A DNA stretch of 64,000 nucleotides from Sialis fuliginosa (lineage: Eukaryota; Arthropoda; Insecta; Megaloptera; Sialidae), in the NCBI GenBank assembly GCA_961205875.1, contig OY540816.1, forward strand, positions 1,922,001 through 1,986,000, read 5' to 3'. A model generated the notes under the pieces. It was not told where the DNA came from. It did no database searches and saw only the letters and a list, made by a program, of their open reading frames with translations. Shown piece by piece: positions 22,190 through 33,466 of this stretch (positions are counted from its first letter, which is position 1; the number at the start of each line of letters is the position of its first letter). The translations under genes and the position numbers were made by a program.

Positions 22190-22555
22190 ACATAATTTTG
22201 ACCTTGAGTGGAGGTTTTAAGGTCATATTGGGGTCAGCAAAATTTTTTTTAAATAGAAACATGGTTATTTTTTGCAGATTTGTATTTTGCAAAAAAATCG
22301 AAATAACTTTTGTTTGAAAAGTTTTTTTAAAAATTTCAATTTTAACGTAATTTTAAAATTTTTTTTACATCAAAAAATTTTTTTTGTGATCAAAAATTTT
22401 AAAATTATTATCTTAAATGTTTGAGGAAAAATGCAGTTTAAAAAAATATTTTTTTAATAATTTCATAAATTTTTAAAGCAAGTAGATTTCCTTTGAAAAA
22501 AATTGTTGACCACAAAATTACCTTCAAACCTCCATTCAAGGTCAAAATTGTTAAC
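22190..22555. mobile_element. Short foldback (FB3)
   Basis: TTTTGACCTTGAGTGGAGGT followed by TTTAAGGTCATATTGGGGTC (about 22196-22235) is mirrored by GACCACAAAATTACCTTCAA and CCTCCATTCAAGGTCAAAA (about 22508-22547). The loop is AT-rich with long A/T runs. No target duplication seen. Confidence 0.6.
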
Positions 22556-22678
22556 TCAATTGATTTTGCCCCTCTAAACCCTGAAACTTGTGTACTAAAT
22601 ATTTTCCCTAAAAATCCATAGTTTTCCAGATATTAAACAATCTCAATACTTAAAAACCATTCTGAATACATACTTACA

Positions 22679-23795
22679 AGGGAAGTTAGGATTTCAGTCA
22701 GCTTTGGAGAGGTGAATCTAGACCAATAATAAGGAGACACGTGTTCGAGAACTCATCTGGGCAGCCCTTATTAGTAAAGATATTAAATTTTGAAAATTGG
22801 TATATTTCCTTAAGCTCTTATGTACTGTAATAAGCATCTACGATAACAATCCTTCAATAGCTGTGCGTGTAGAGCGCCGGCTTATGATCCAAAGAAGAAG
22901 ACCCTGGACAAAATAATTTTTATTTTTATTTTCAATTGTTTCTTAATTTTTCTTTTTTTTACATATAGATTACCACTACCTGCTATTTATACATCATGTT
23001 TTTAAGGTAAACATATCGATAATATATGTATGTTTTTTGGGTTGAAATACACATGTAAAGTTTTAAATAGTTTATTTATGATGTTATTTTTATTGAAACT
23101 ACGTATATAATTTACCTATTAAAAATATATTTAATTATTTATATTTAATTATTTAATTAAAGAAATATAAATATAAATAAATAACTAGCTGTAAATAATT
23201 TAATTATAAGGCCAAAAAGGAAAAAAAATAGAAATAATAATATTTTCAATAGTATAGAAGACCGATAATTTATTTGAATGAAAAAATTTAAATAAAAGTA
23301 AAAAATAATTTATTTAGGTATCAAATAAATTTGATTAATTGAAATATAATTTTAATTGGTAAATTATATACGTAGTTTCAATAAAAATAACATCATAAAT
23401 AAACTATTTAAAACTTTACATGTGTATTTCAACCCAAAAAACATATATTATCGATATGTTTACCTAAAAAACATAATGTATAAATAGCAGGTAGTGGTAA
23501 TCTACATATATGTAAAAAAAAGAAAAAGTAAGAAACAATTGAAAATAAAAATAAAAATTATTTTGTTCAGGGTCTTCTTCTTTGGATCATAAGCCGGCGC
23601 TCTACACGCACAGCTATTGAAGGATTGTTATCGTAGATGCTTATTACAGTACATAAGAGCTTAAGGAAATATACCAATTTTCAAAATTTAATATCTTTAC
23701 TAATAAGGGCTGCCCAGATGAGTTCTCGAACACGTGTCTCCTTATTTTTGGTCTAGATTCACCTCTCCAAAGCTGACTAAAATTCCAACTTCCCT
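22679..23795. mobile_element. Foldback element, ~1.12 kb, with tRNA-like block in each arm (FB4)
   Basis: AGGGAAGTTAGGATTTCAGT at 22679 is mirrored by ACTAAAATTCCAACTTCCCT ending at 23795. Arms of about 445 bp (to about 23122 and from about 23353) are highly similar throughout. Each arm carries GTAGAGCGCCGGCTTATGAT plus CCAAAGAAGAAGACCCT, at 22869-22907 on plus and about 23570-23608 on minus. TAGCT...GTAGAGC resembles a tRNA D-arm or A-box, but there is no matching B-box at the right distance and the anticodon stem does not pair. The loop is AT-rich. Confidence 0.85.
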
Positions 23796-23954
23796 AGATA
23801 TAATGTCCCCTTGTTAGATTTCCTGAATTGTATTATTTTTTTAAGAGTTATAAAGAAATAATATAAATTAAAATGAGTGTTTTTTTTTTTTGAAGCATTT
23901 TAACTAACTACAAATGGAGTTGAGTTCTTTTAAATTAATAACAAACGTAATTGT

Positions 23955-24182
23955 TGATTTTGAAACTGGCTTAACTCCATTTGTGGTAGAAAAACACATA
24001 TTATTCATTTAATAATTGGGGTTATATTATAGGAATTATAAATTGAACTCTCTTAGAAACACTTAATCAATGTGGCACATTGATATCTTGCACGTATATT
24101 TTTAATTTTATTGAAACGCAAACTCTTTAATATCTCAGTTTAAACATAAATGGAGTTAGGCCACTTTCAAAATCAATGGCTC
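23955..24182 (-). mobile_element. MITE of the GAGGCG family, diverged copy
   Basis: GATTTTGAAACTGGCTTAAC with TCCATTTGTGG (about 23958) and TGGAGTTAGGCCACTTTCAA with AATCAATGG (to about 24179) form inverted ends. The interior (TTAATCAATGTGGCACATTG, TTGAAACGCAAACTCTTTAA) matches 29398-29635 in reverse orientation. The outermost GCCTC bases are lost here. Confidence 0.75.
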
Positions 24183-24187
24183 ATGTA

Positions 24188-25195
24188 CCGGATGTTCCAG
24201 ACCACCCGTCCACTATGTTTTACGTCTAAACTATTGAAAAGAGTTTTATGATAAAAAATTTACTGTATATATCGACCCTAAAGAATTTCAGGAAAATATT
24301 TTCAACCTCCTAAAACTTCTCCTTGGGGGGGTAGTTCGAGGGGTACATGCCCGTTTCTCAGCAAAATCAAATGGAACGGTATATCCAAAAGTAGATAATT
24401 TTAAAGATCATAAAAAAGTAAGAAACTTTTGTAAAAAAAAATTTTTCATACATTCAATTGTTTAGAAAATATGGCGACTTGATCCCAAATTTTAGGGTTT
24501 TACTAAAAGTGCTCTAGTTTCGTTAAATATTAATGAAATTTTATTTAAAAATTTTTATTTGAAAGTAGAAATAACGAACTTTTTAATAATGTATGATTAT
24601 TTGAGATTTGGATAATTTAAAGTGTCATACGCGAAATATCAAAAATTCAAAACTTTAAATGGGGTTAATTCAAAAATTTTAAATGGAATGCTATATCAAT
24701 TATTACTTTATCTTAAAAAATATATTTAAACTAACAACTTTTGTTAAGAAAATTTAAAAATTATATATATTTTTTTTTTTAAACACAATTTAAAATTTTC
24801 TTAACAAAAGTTGTTAATTTGAATATATTTTTTAAGATAAAGTACTAATTGATATAGCACTACATTTAAAATTTTTGAATTAACCCCACTTGAAGTTTTG
24901 AATTTTTGATATATCGCGTGACACTTTAAATTATCCAAATCTCAAATAATCATACATTATTAAAAGGTTCGTTATTTCTACTTTCAAATTAAAATTTAAA
25001 AATAAAATTTCATTAATATTTAACGAAATTAGAGCACTTTTAGTAAAATCCTAAAATTTGGGATCAAGTCACCATATTTTCTAAACAATTGAATGTATGA
25101 AAAATTTTTTTACAAAAGTTTCTTACTTTTTTATGATCTTTAAAATTATCTACTTTTGGATATACCGTTCCATTTGATTTTGGTAAATAAGTTTT
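24188..25195. mobile_element. Foldback element (FB5, copy 1)
   Basis: Starts ACCGGATGTTCCAGACCACC. The main arms run from AAAATCAAATGGAACGGTAT (about 24364) to its mirror ATACCGTTCCATTTGATTTT (to about 25182), about 400 bp each, meeting near 24775 in a TTAAAAATTATATATATTTT centre. The mirrored copy of the CCGGATGTTCC terminus is missing on the right. A deletion derivative with the other terminus lies at 31000-31351, and a fragment at 57482-57555. Confidence 0.85.
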
Positions 25196-25199
25196 ATTT

Positions 25200-25640
25200 T
25201 TTAAATATTAATTTATTATTTTAATTGAATAGTTTAAAATTTTTTTAAACTTAATTGAAAAACCCGTTAACCGGTTTTTTACTTTATGAAAAAACGAAAA
25301 CCGGTTTTTGAAATTTTATTGGGTTTTTGTATGCCCTAATATACATGTATATAGATGCGCCCTCACCTCCATCAATTCAAGTATTACCACACTCTTACTT
25401 ATAATTTCCGACAGTGCCCAATAAATTATGTAGCTACTAAAATTGTTGCGACTTTAGATATTATGTATTTCTGTTTTAATTTGCAAATGGTATATGTTTA
25501 TTTTTAGAGTACTTCGAAATTAAAAAGCTACATTTATTGAAAAGTAATACATTTAAAATGAAGATTAAAGTCGGTCAATGTAAATATTTCATTATAGTAA
25601 TGTTTTCGTTCGAAATTTATCTTCTTAATTAGAGTTTTTC
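25200..25640. other. AT-rich, no assigned feature
   Basis: Contains a small inverted pair AACCGGTTTTT / AAAACCGGTTTTT near 25265-25310 and otherwise nothing distinctive. Confidence 0.3.
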
Positions 25641-25644
25641 TTAT

Positions 25645-25850
25645 ACCTAACTAAACAGCCATAGAAGGGGTGAAAGGCGAAAACCACCCTCAAAATTTGA
25701 ATTTTAAATACTAATAAATAAGTCTATAATTCATGCTGCCTTGGAAACAAATGCACTTTAATTCAAATTGTCAAATTAGTTATTCTAAAAATGTGTGTTA
25801 TATTATTGACAATAGGATATTAGAAACCTTATATTCATAATACAAAGGTG
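25645..25850. repeat. Dispersed repeat R3, short copy
   Basis: AACAGCCATAGAAGGGGTGA, TTCATGCTGCCTTGGAAACA and TTCAAATTGTCAAATTAGTT match 19440-19560 in order. The upstream GTGT tract of the longer copy is absent. Confidence 0.65.
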
Positions 25851-25964
25851 AGTTTTATTTCTGAATTTTTCATATACATATTAAAACAAATATTCACATA
25901 AACTATACGGAAATAATAAATAATCAGTATTCAAGTATTTATAATTATACCGTGTTGGGAAGTT

Positions 25965-26105
25965 GATTCGTTTCAAAAATAGGTTTTCTTCCCAGATAAA
26001 AATTAGTCTTAAATATACAATTTCACTCTTCTGCGATTTGTCGTATTTGAGTTACAGCGTCTATAAACAGACAGACAGACACACATACATCATGGACTAT
26101 AAGAA
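25965..26105 (+). repeat. Dispersed repeat R2, fragment
   Basis: TTCGTTTCAAAAATAGGTTT, TTGTCGTATTTGAGTTACAG and a CAGACAGACAGACACACATA tract match 16080-16200. Beyond it, 26106-26695 is AT-rich with no feature that I can name. Confidence 0.6.
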
Positions 26106-26695
26106 ATTAATAACATGAAACCGATGTCGCATAATACGAAATTAGCCATACCGTGACTTGTCTTATTGTTAGTTTAAGTTCTCATTTATGTTGACTTACA
26201 TTCAGATACAAAAATAAAAATAAATTCTAAAAATGAATAAATAAATATATAAAAATTCGTATCATAAAAATAAATGAGTAGGTTTGGCAAATACAAAAAG
26301 GGTATATGATATAAAAACGGAACAAAAACAAAAGCAACATTTTTTTACAAAATTAACAAAATTTACACTCGACATAATTTACTTTTCTAAAAAAAGTGTC
26401 GCAATACACCTCTTTTTTTATTATGTGCTGTTGTTTACAAATACATGTGTGTGAAAAAATCAATGTACCGTTAAAATAATACATACATATATATAATATA
26501 TACTAGTCGCATCATCTATGGACGGACGCAGAAAACAATAGATAAAACAACAAATGTGAATCTAGTAACACTCGCTCTAGTTTTAATTGTTTCCTTATCT
26601 CGCTCTGCTTCACACACGGTATATAACACACATATTTGTTGTGTGGATTTATGTATAGGGAAGTACAATTAATAACATGAAATAATATATTATAG

Positions 26696-26855
26696 TAGTG
26701 GTGCAGTAATGGAGGGGCACCCCCCCCCCCCCAAAATATTCAATGTTTAAACGTATATTTTGAGAAAACATCAGTTCAAAATACTTTCATAAAATTTTTC
26801 ATTGTATTTTTATCACACCCCCCCAAAAAAATTAGGAAATTATTCTACACCAGTT
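26696..26855. mobile_element. Diverged hAT-like MITE with C-tract
   Basis: TAGTGGTGCAGTAAT at 26696 is mirrored by ATTCTACACCAGT near 26854. The interior has C-runs (about 26729-26742 and 26816-26824) and CAAAATATTCAATG, matching the complement of the G-tract region at 3140-3152. It is probably an inverted, decayed relative of the 2824-3204 MITE. No target duplication confirmed. Confidence 0.5.
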
Positions 26856-26939
26856 TTATAACATATCCTGTAAGTACTAAAACTGTACACAAAAATTCTT
26901 ATTTTAGGTACTTTTTAGCCCAGCCAGCCTGGACTAATA

Positions 26940-27740
26940 TACAGTGCGTTCACGATGAAAGGAACAAATTCGTTTAAAATTCAGGTAATTATTTTGTGGA
27001 AAAACGCTCGGATCCGTCGATTAGTATTTTTAGTTGCGGATTTTTTGACATAAGAAAATTTTATACAGGGTGTCCCAGGAAAAACATGCAGTCATCATTG
27101 ATTTTTTTAAATGGAACATCCTATATATTATGCAATTTTTGAATTGTGCGATAAATTCTGAACACTTTTTGTACAGCATATCATATCTCTAAAATAAGTG
27201 GTTTTCGGAATAATGACGTTTGAAAATTGACATTTTGAAATATACACACAAGTCAAATAAAATGTTTAAATTGAAAAAATAAACTTTGAACATTTTTTTA
27301 AAAGTCAACAAAAACATCCCGGTATGGCAAAAAGAAAAAACATTGAACTTTTTTTTTCCTTTTTTTTCTTTTTTTTGCAATGCCAGGATGTTTTTTGGCT
27401 ATTAAAAAAAAAGTTTATATAACATTTTATTTGACTTGTGTGTATTTCAAAATGTCAATTTTCAAATGTCATTATTCCGAAAACCACTGATTTTAGAGAT
27501 ATATGCTGTACAAAAAGTGTTCAGAATTTATCGCACAATTCAAAAATTGCATAATATATAGGGTGTTCCATTTAAAAAAATCAATGATGACTGCATATGT
27601 TTTTCCTGAGACACTCTGTATACAATATTCTTATGTCAAAAAATCCGCAACTAATAATACTAATCGACGGGTCCGAGCGTTTTTCCACAAAATAATTACC
27701 TGAATTTTAAACGAATTTGTTCCTTTCATCGTGAACTGTA
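26940..27740. mobile_element. Foldback element, ~0.8 kb (FB6)
   Basis: TACAGTGCGTTCACGATGAA followed by AGGAACAAATTCGTTTAAAA is mirrored by TTTTAAACGAATTTGTTCCT and TTCATCGTGAACTGTA ending at 27740. Arms are about 375 bp and nearly identical. An internal ATACAGGGTGTCCCAGGAAA at 27064 is a second TACAGGGTG-type end, mirrored by CTGAGACACTCTGTATAC at about 27605-27622, so a foldback may sit inside a foldback. Short frames on both strands are repeat translations. Confidence 0.85.
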
Positions 27741-28182
27741 TAAATCAATAAATTTTTATGTAACAAATTATTATTAATTTTTTTTTATTATTAAAACGAA
27801 ACAACCTGATAATTATGTTTATGGTACAACACCCCTTATGTACCTCGAAACCACATAGATATGTGAATGTGGCTCGGGCATAATACTTTTCTTTATTTTT
27901 TCATGGTGCCAATAACTTTATTTTTACTATACTAAATTAAGATAACACCACGTTTTATAATATAATTTATAATAATATGTAATGCAGTCCAGAATATGAT
28001 ATGTATTTATTAAGAAAAGGCATTGACGGGAAAAGTATTACCACTATTTTTATTTCTTTATAAGTACCTACATGATAATAAAATTTTGATCAAAATCAAT
28101 CATCATAAAATTGTAGATTGTGATAATAAAACATAAGATCAACATTATATCTTTCGTATGTTAACGAAATTATTAACAAAAA
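27741..28182. other. AT-rich, no assigned feature
   Basis: No repeat ends or open frame noticed apart from a short GC-richer patch near 27830-27880. Confidence 0.3.
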
Positions 28183-29219
28183 AAAACGGCCAAGTGCGTG
28201 TTGGGCATGCACTTTATAGGTTTCCGTAGTCATTACGATTTATAAACAAGAGTTATTTCAAATTTTTTTATAAACTATTTTAGCTATAGTGTTCGTTATA
28301 ATTTTTATTGAAAGTTCCAACTAAAAGCTACATAAAAGTAGAAGAGGGGAGCGCTCTGATAATATCGTGACTAAAGGGTTAAAATCAAAAAGCCATATAC
28401 AATTTTTTGTTGCATTTTAGGAGACCTATCTAAAGATACCCCACTGAATGGGGTAAGTGAAAAAAAAATTTGAGTACAAATTTCAGTCTATGGAAGGGGG
28501 TCCAAAATAATTTTGACAGTTCGTTATAATTTTCAGTAAAAGTACTAATTAAAAGCTACATTCTGATTTTTTCAGATTTTTTGAATTGCTAGTTTAGAAA
28601 TTAGGGAGGGGATACTTTGATAACGACATTTAAATGAAAATATATCGTGACTGAAGGGTTAAAATCAAAAAATCATTTAACATTTTTTATTTCGTTTTAA
28701 GAGACCTATCTAATGACATCCCAATCAATGGGATAAGTGAAAAAAAGGGTGAATTCACTTTTCAGTCTACGGGAAGGGGGTCCAAAATAATGTTGACAGT
28801 GTTCGTTATAATTTTCAGTGGAAGTACTAATTATTTAAAAGCTACATTCTCGAATTTTTTCAGATTTTTTATATTGATAGTTTAGAAAATAGAGGGAGGG
28901 GACGCTCTGATCACGACTTTGAACGTAAATATATCGTCACTGAAGGGTTAAAATCAAAATATCATATAACATTTTTTATTGCATTTTAGGATACCTATCT
29001 AAAGACACCTTACTTAATGGATTAAGTGAATTTTTTTTTAATATACTTTTCAGTCAATGGAAAGGAGGTTTTTTTTCTGTTTTTGGGTTTTCAGTCTTCG
29101 TCCGTATACCAAACATCTTAATCGGTCTTAAATGTTTGAAGAGGGACGGATCGACGGACGGACGGACATGGTGAAACTATAAGGTTTCCTAGTTTTCTAC
29201 GGAAACCTAAAAACGGTTT
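28183..29219 (+). mobile_element. Element with TTCCGTAG ends and internal tandem repeat
   Basis: The left region AACGGCCAAGTGCGTGTTGG then TAGGTTTCCGTAGTC (28226) is mirrored by TTCTACGGAAACCTA and AAAACGG near 29193-29215. A GGACGGACGGACGGACATGG tract precedes the right end. The interior holds three tandem units starting GTTCGTTATAATTTTCAGT at 28291, 28519 and 28801 (about 230, 280 and 260 bp). Each contains GACTGAAGGGTTAAAATCAA and GGGGTCCAAAATAA. The ACGGCCAAGTGCG...GTTCCGTAG layout is a widespread insect non-autonomous repeat. A 3' copy lies at 62595-62926. Confidence 0.8.
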
Positions 29220-29397
29220 TTTATGACTTGGTGTGCTTTCGTTATTGGTGTCACCAATCGTTCGAAGTGAGTATATAATCTATAAAATTCACACATAGAA
29301 ATATATGCATTGGAAGAACAAAACCCCTACCAACATTGATAGTAGAGATCATATTAATATTGGTTCCTAAATAAACTATGACATTATCTTTTATATA

Positions 29398-29635
29398 TGA
29401 GGCGTTTATTTTGAAAGTGGCCTAAGTCCACTTATGTTTAAACTGAGATATTTAAGGGTTTGCGTTTCAATAAAATTAAAAATATACGTGTAAGATATCA
29501 ATGTGCCACATTGATTAAGTGTATCTAAGAGAGTTAAATTTACAATTACTATTAAAATAACCCCAAATATTAAATGAATAATATGTATTTTTTTACCACA
29601 AATGGACTTAGGCCACTTTCAAAATAAACGCCTCA
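29398..29635 (+). mobile_element. TA-flanked MITE with GAGGCG ends, complete copy
   Basis: TGAGGCGTTTATTTTGAAAG with TGGCCTAAGTCCA is mirrored by TGGACTTAGGCCACTTTCAA and AATAAACGCCTCA; inverted repeats are at least 33 bp and near-perfect. TA on both sides (29396-29397, 29636-29637) fits Tc1/mariner-type insertion. The 238-bp interior is AT-rich. A diverged copy is at 23955-24182. Confidence 0.9.
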
Positions 29636-30008
29636 TATTATAATTCTTTGGTGATCAAAATTTTTTATATACTCCTGACACATCTGATGTATGAACTACC
29701 ATTACCAATTTCGCAAGAAAAAAAAACGCGAACATTTTGGGTTGAAGTTAGGATCCAGATACAACCATGTGCAAGATACGGTAGTTTCTCCTATTAATAT
29801 CAGTACTATTTGAAATAATGCAATCCAAAAAGTCAGCGGCGTATAATTAAATTTTTTTAAAGTATCAGTTGTTTAGAATTATATAATTAATTAAATGTTA
29901 AATTAATAAATGTTTTATATTGCCTTTAAATCTTACTCAATAGAAGATAAATGTCTATTTGAAACCATCACCTTTCTTACAGACCAAATGCAATTGAAAT
30001 TTTAACAT

Positions 30009-30115
30009 ACACTGGTACCTCCCGACAACGAACTCCCGTATAACAAAGCCCCCACACAACGAACGCTTGGAACCCCTCTACGCGTTCTCCTCAATCCCCA
30101 TTCCTGCGCCGAGTA
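30009..30115. mobile_element. Possible pogo/Tigger-like left end
   Basis: ACACTGGTACCTCCCGACAA, CGAACTCCCGTATAACAAAG and CACAACGAACGCTTGGAACC resemble the CACTGGTACCTC...TAACGAA terminus of pogo/Tigger transposons. No mirrored end or transposase in the following kilobase. Confidence 0.35.
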
Positions 30116-30299
30116 AGTAATAATCATAAATAATAAGAGAAAGCAAATATTCCAGTACTGTGTCTCTGTCTAATGAACACATTGTACTTATGTTTGTGCG
30201 CGTGAAAAGGTCGGGTAATGTACTTTAAACATAACAATGTGTTTAACAAAGATTGAACGGGGACACCATCTCTCTTTCTACCGACAGCGTTTTTGGCTA

Positions 30300-30635
30300 C
30301 CTCACTTAAGGGGACAGACCCATTTGGAATTTTGAAAAAATCTATTTTTTTTCATTTTTTCAATGTAGAATATTTCAAAAGTACTCTCTGAAAAGGCTGT
30401 ACAAACAAAGACAAATGTCCTGTCCATAGACGATTCAGTGTAAGTTCCAAAATAATTTTTTTTTCTGCATGCAAATCGTAGATACTCAAAACTTTAAACG
30501 CGTTTTTCTCGAAACCATGTTTTCGAAGTCGGTGATCACTGTAACTTGAGAATGGCTTTGCCGTTCGGTTTTAAATTTTGCTCACTTATTCTATACATAA
30601 TTGTCCTCCGGATGAACGAAGGTTTTTTTTTTGAC
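30300..30635. other. Repeat-like segment, unassigned
   Basis: AAGGGGACAGACCCATTTGG at about 30308 begins a stretch reminiscent of other dispersed elements, but no second copy occurs in this window. The minus frame at 30536-30736 lacks any motif. Confidence 0.25.
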
Positions 30636-30919
30636 GGTAAGCATCGTACAAATTGGACGGATCGTATCAAACGGATTTTAGAATTCTTTGTATAGTAAGT
30701 CATACAAGTGCGTCTACTGATTCGCAGCGAACGCACCGCGTAATACCGACGCTATTTCTCGGAGGGGCAACTATTCCGATGCGTGTCGATGACGTCATAC
30801 AATTGCAATATATTGCAAATGGTTGTCGCGTCAACAATCCGATTGCTACGGATACGGTGGACGCACTACCACAAATAAATCCGTTTGGTACGATCCGTCC
30901 GATGCGTACGATGCATACC
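30636..30919. mobile_element. CpG-rich imperfect palindrome, ~284 bp
   Basis: GGTAAGCATCGTACAAATTG with GACGGATCGTATCAAACGGA is mirrored by TCCGTTTGGTACGATCCGTC and CGATGCGTACGATGCATACC, giving terminal arms of about 43 bp. A weaker second match (AAGTGCGTCTACTGATTCGC against GGATACGGTGGACGCACTAC) extends the palindrome inward. CpG is frequent, unlike the flanks. The 146-codon plus frame from 30653 is the translation of this palindrome plus the adjacent repeat and is not credible as a gene. Confidence 0.6.
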
Positions 30920-30999
30920 TATGGACACTTATCTTTACTCTATGTTATATTATCTCTATGTTCTTGCAGCAAACCATCGACACTCGCACAGATTTTTAT

Positions 31000-31351
31000 A
31001 CATAAAACTCCCCCTTGGGGGGGGGGGGGGGTAGTTTGTACATACCCGTTTCTCAGCAAAATCAAATGGAACGGTATATCCAAAAGTAGATAATTTTAAA
31101 GATCATACAAAAGTAAGAAACTTTTGTAAAAAAAATTTTTCATCATTCAATTGTTTAGAAAATATGGTGACTTGTTTCCAAATTAGGATAGGGTTTTACT
31201 AAAAGTGCTCTAGTTTCGTTAAATATTAATAAAATTTTATTTTTAAAATATATAATATGTATGTATAACTATGTCAATTTTTTATCATAAAACTCTATTT
31301 TCAATAGTTTGGGCGTAAAAAACAAAGTGAACGGGTGGTCTGGAACACCGG
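31000..31351. mobile_element. FB5, copy 2 (internal deletion)
   Basis: CCCTTGGGGGG at about 31010, GCAAAATCAAATGGAACGGT and TAAAAGTGCTCTAGTTTCGT follow copy 1 (24188-25195). The text then jumps to ATCATAAAACTC and ends ACGGGTGGTCTGGAACACCG, the mirrored terminus missing from copy 1. Most of the palindrome is deleted. G15 or so occurs at 31017-31031. Confidence 0.75.
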
Positions 31352-32122
31352 TATATATAAAAATGAATGTTCGTTTGTGTGTGACTTATAGACTCGGGAA
31401 TTACTAAACCGATTTCAATGTGGTTTTCACCAATAGTTAGATCATTTTTACGAACAGTATCGTGGCTAATAATATTTTATGAAAATCTAAGATTTAACAT
31501 CAAAAGATTAAAAAGAATCTTTTGCACAGCGTCTTTTGTTTCTATGATGTAATAGCGAAGAAATATCATTCATAGAAAAACACAGAAGCCATGGAATAAA
31601 TAATTCTATAATTTATGGTTTCAGTATTTTATTAATTTAGGTCACTATGATTACGTCTCTTTCAAATATTTTGTCGAATAAATAGATTATTTTTGACACA
31701 TGCTAATAATTAAATATTTCGAAATATATTAATTGAAAATTGAAACATAAACAAAACATTTCACTTCCAAGAAAGGTAAAATATTGAAATTAATTATTAT
31801 GATTATTGATAACCTATTTATTTATTTATTTATTTTTGATTTTCATACAAATTCTAAGACAAGACCTGGTGTTTCCTGGGAGTTTAAAAATATAATTTTA
31901 TTTGCAATTTTTTCAATAACTACTGAATGGATTTTATTCCGATTTTCACTAATGGATAGGTTAAGTTTAGGTGTATAATTTATGGATATTTTGTGTAAAT
32001 TTCATGAAGTCGAAAAAAACAATTCGCGGTGAACCGTGTGTTGTGAGCATGTTGGGTGGGCATGATTACTTTATGTTTAATTGGATTAATATCCCCGGGT
32101 AACACCAGGTCCAATGCGCTAG
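31352..32122 (+). mobile_element. Non-autonomous Helitron
   Basis: The 5' part TATATAAAAATGAATGTTCG, TTTGTGTGTGACTTATAGAC and TACTAAACCGATTTCAATG is typical of insect Helitron-like repeats. The 3' end CCCCGGGTAACACCAGGT forms a hairpin and CTAG (32119-32122) is followed by T. A 230-bp dispersed repeat (31585-31795) lies inside and recurs at 43585-43805. No Rep/helicase frame. The exact 5' TC is uncertain. Confidence 0.65.
31585..31795 (+). repeat. Dispersed repeat R4, copy 1
   Basis: AGCCATGGAATA, TTTATGGTTTCAGTATTTTA, GGTCACTATGATTACGTCTC and AGGTAAAATATTGAAATTAA are shared in order with 43585-43805 at high identity. This copy lies inside a Helitron, the other just upstream of one. Confidence 0.7.
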
Positions 32123-32164
32123 TTATACATAAAAATTTGATTGTTTTAGTAACCGTATCAACAA

Positions 32165-33157
32165 TGTACAGTCACCTGCAGAACTCGTCTGGCACCTTAA
32201 AGGCTAGAATCGCTTACAACAGATTCCAAATTTAAAGACAAACATCATCGGTTATCTTTTTCTAACAAGTTTAATATATTTAAATACTTAAATTCGGAAT
32301 ATCAAATATTTATTGCCACAAAATATACGTATACAATTTTCAATAGATTACATAATAATTTAATTGCACAAATATATATGAGTACGAAGAGTAGTTCTGT
32401 ATCTAGCAAATGAATTTCAAAATATCTGTCTTTGTTTGATACATGGAGAAATGATTTAAATATTACAATAATCAAATGGAAGGAGCCTACTAAGTTTGTG
32501 ATAAACGAAAATGAATACAAACTGCAAGACCATTAATGCAGGCGACTGTACATACAAACACAGATATACAATGTACGTACAGTGAAAGGTATATAAGTCT
32601 TCTACCAGCTTTCATTCAAAACTTATCACAAATTCTAGTACTCCTCCCATTTGATTATTATAATATTTAAATCATTTCTCCATGTACCAAACAAAGACAG
32701 ATATTTTAAAACTCATTTGCTAGATAAAGAACTACTCTTCGTTTATTAGTTCTCATATATATTTGTGCAATTAAATTATTATGTTATCTATTGAAAATTG
32801 TATAAGTAAATTTTATAGTAATAATAAATATTTAAAATAATAATATTTAATTGTTAAAAAGTATAAAATAATATAAACACACATCGAATATAAATTGTAG
32901 ATACATCTTAGATGTAAAATACACATAACCACAGTAAATAACCATAATAAGTATAAGAAATTAGATAACAAAAGCAAAATTTGTAAAAATAAATCATTAT
33001 TTGAAATGCACGTACTATATTTATTGTTTTTATTTAAAATGTTATAACTACATAAGCTCCACCCTCGAAAAAGATAACCGATGATATCTGTCTTTAAATT
33101 TTGAATCTGTTGTAAGCGATTCTGGTCTTTACGATGGAAGACGAGTTCTGAAGACGA
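32165..33157. mobile_element. Long inverted repeat, ~0.99 kb, with TGTACAGTC-ended unit (FB7)
   Basis: AGAATCGCTTACAACAGATT (about 32208) is mirrored by AATCTGTTGTAAGCGATTCT (about 33104-33123). Similarity continues through AACATCATCGGTTATCTTTT and, after a gap, through the block at 32325-32510 and its mirror at 32630-32810. TGTACAGTCACCTGCAGAAC at 32165 and TAATGCAGGCGACTGTACA ending 32552 also make a 388-bp inverted-ended unit, which may be the mobile part. The minus frame at 32302-32520 has no motif. Confidence 0.75.
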
Positions 33158-33466
33158 TAGTAATTAGGCTATTATAAGAAGAAGAAAGAAAATATAAATC
33201 ATAAATAAATATTTCCCCTATACCCCCACATTAATTTATTTATTTGATATAAATTCTATTCACGTCAAAAACTCTAAAATTTTATTAATAATATAAGTTA
33301 TTATTTCATTTAAAAAGTTTTTAATTTAAATATCTGAAAGTTCAGAAATAATAAGTTAAACATAACCTAGAATGTATGATTTTAAACATTCGCGAATGCG
33401 AATGCGAATATTAGCGGCCGACATTCGCGAATGCGAATGCGAATATTGACTTTTTTTAATAGTTTT

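Noticed and set aside
22855-22910. Functional tRNA gene
   Set aside because: D-arm-like text is present, but the anticodon stem does not pair and no T-arm (GGTTCGAATCC-type) follows at the right distance.
30653-31093. 146-codon plus-strand open frame, the longest in the window
   Set aside because: It runs through a CpG-rich palindrome and on into foldback copy FB5 including a G-run; no domain and no splice context. It is a repeat translation.
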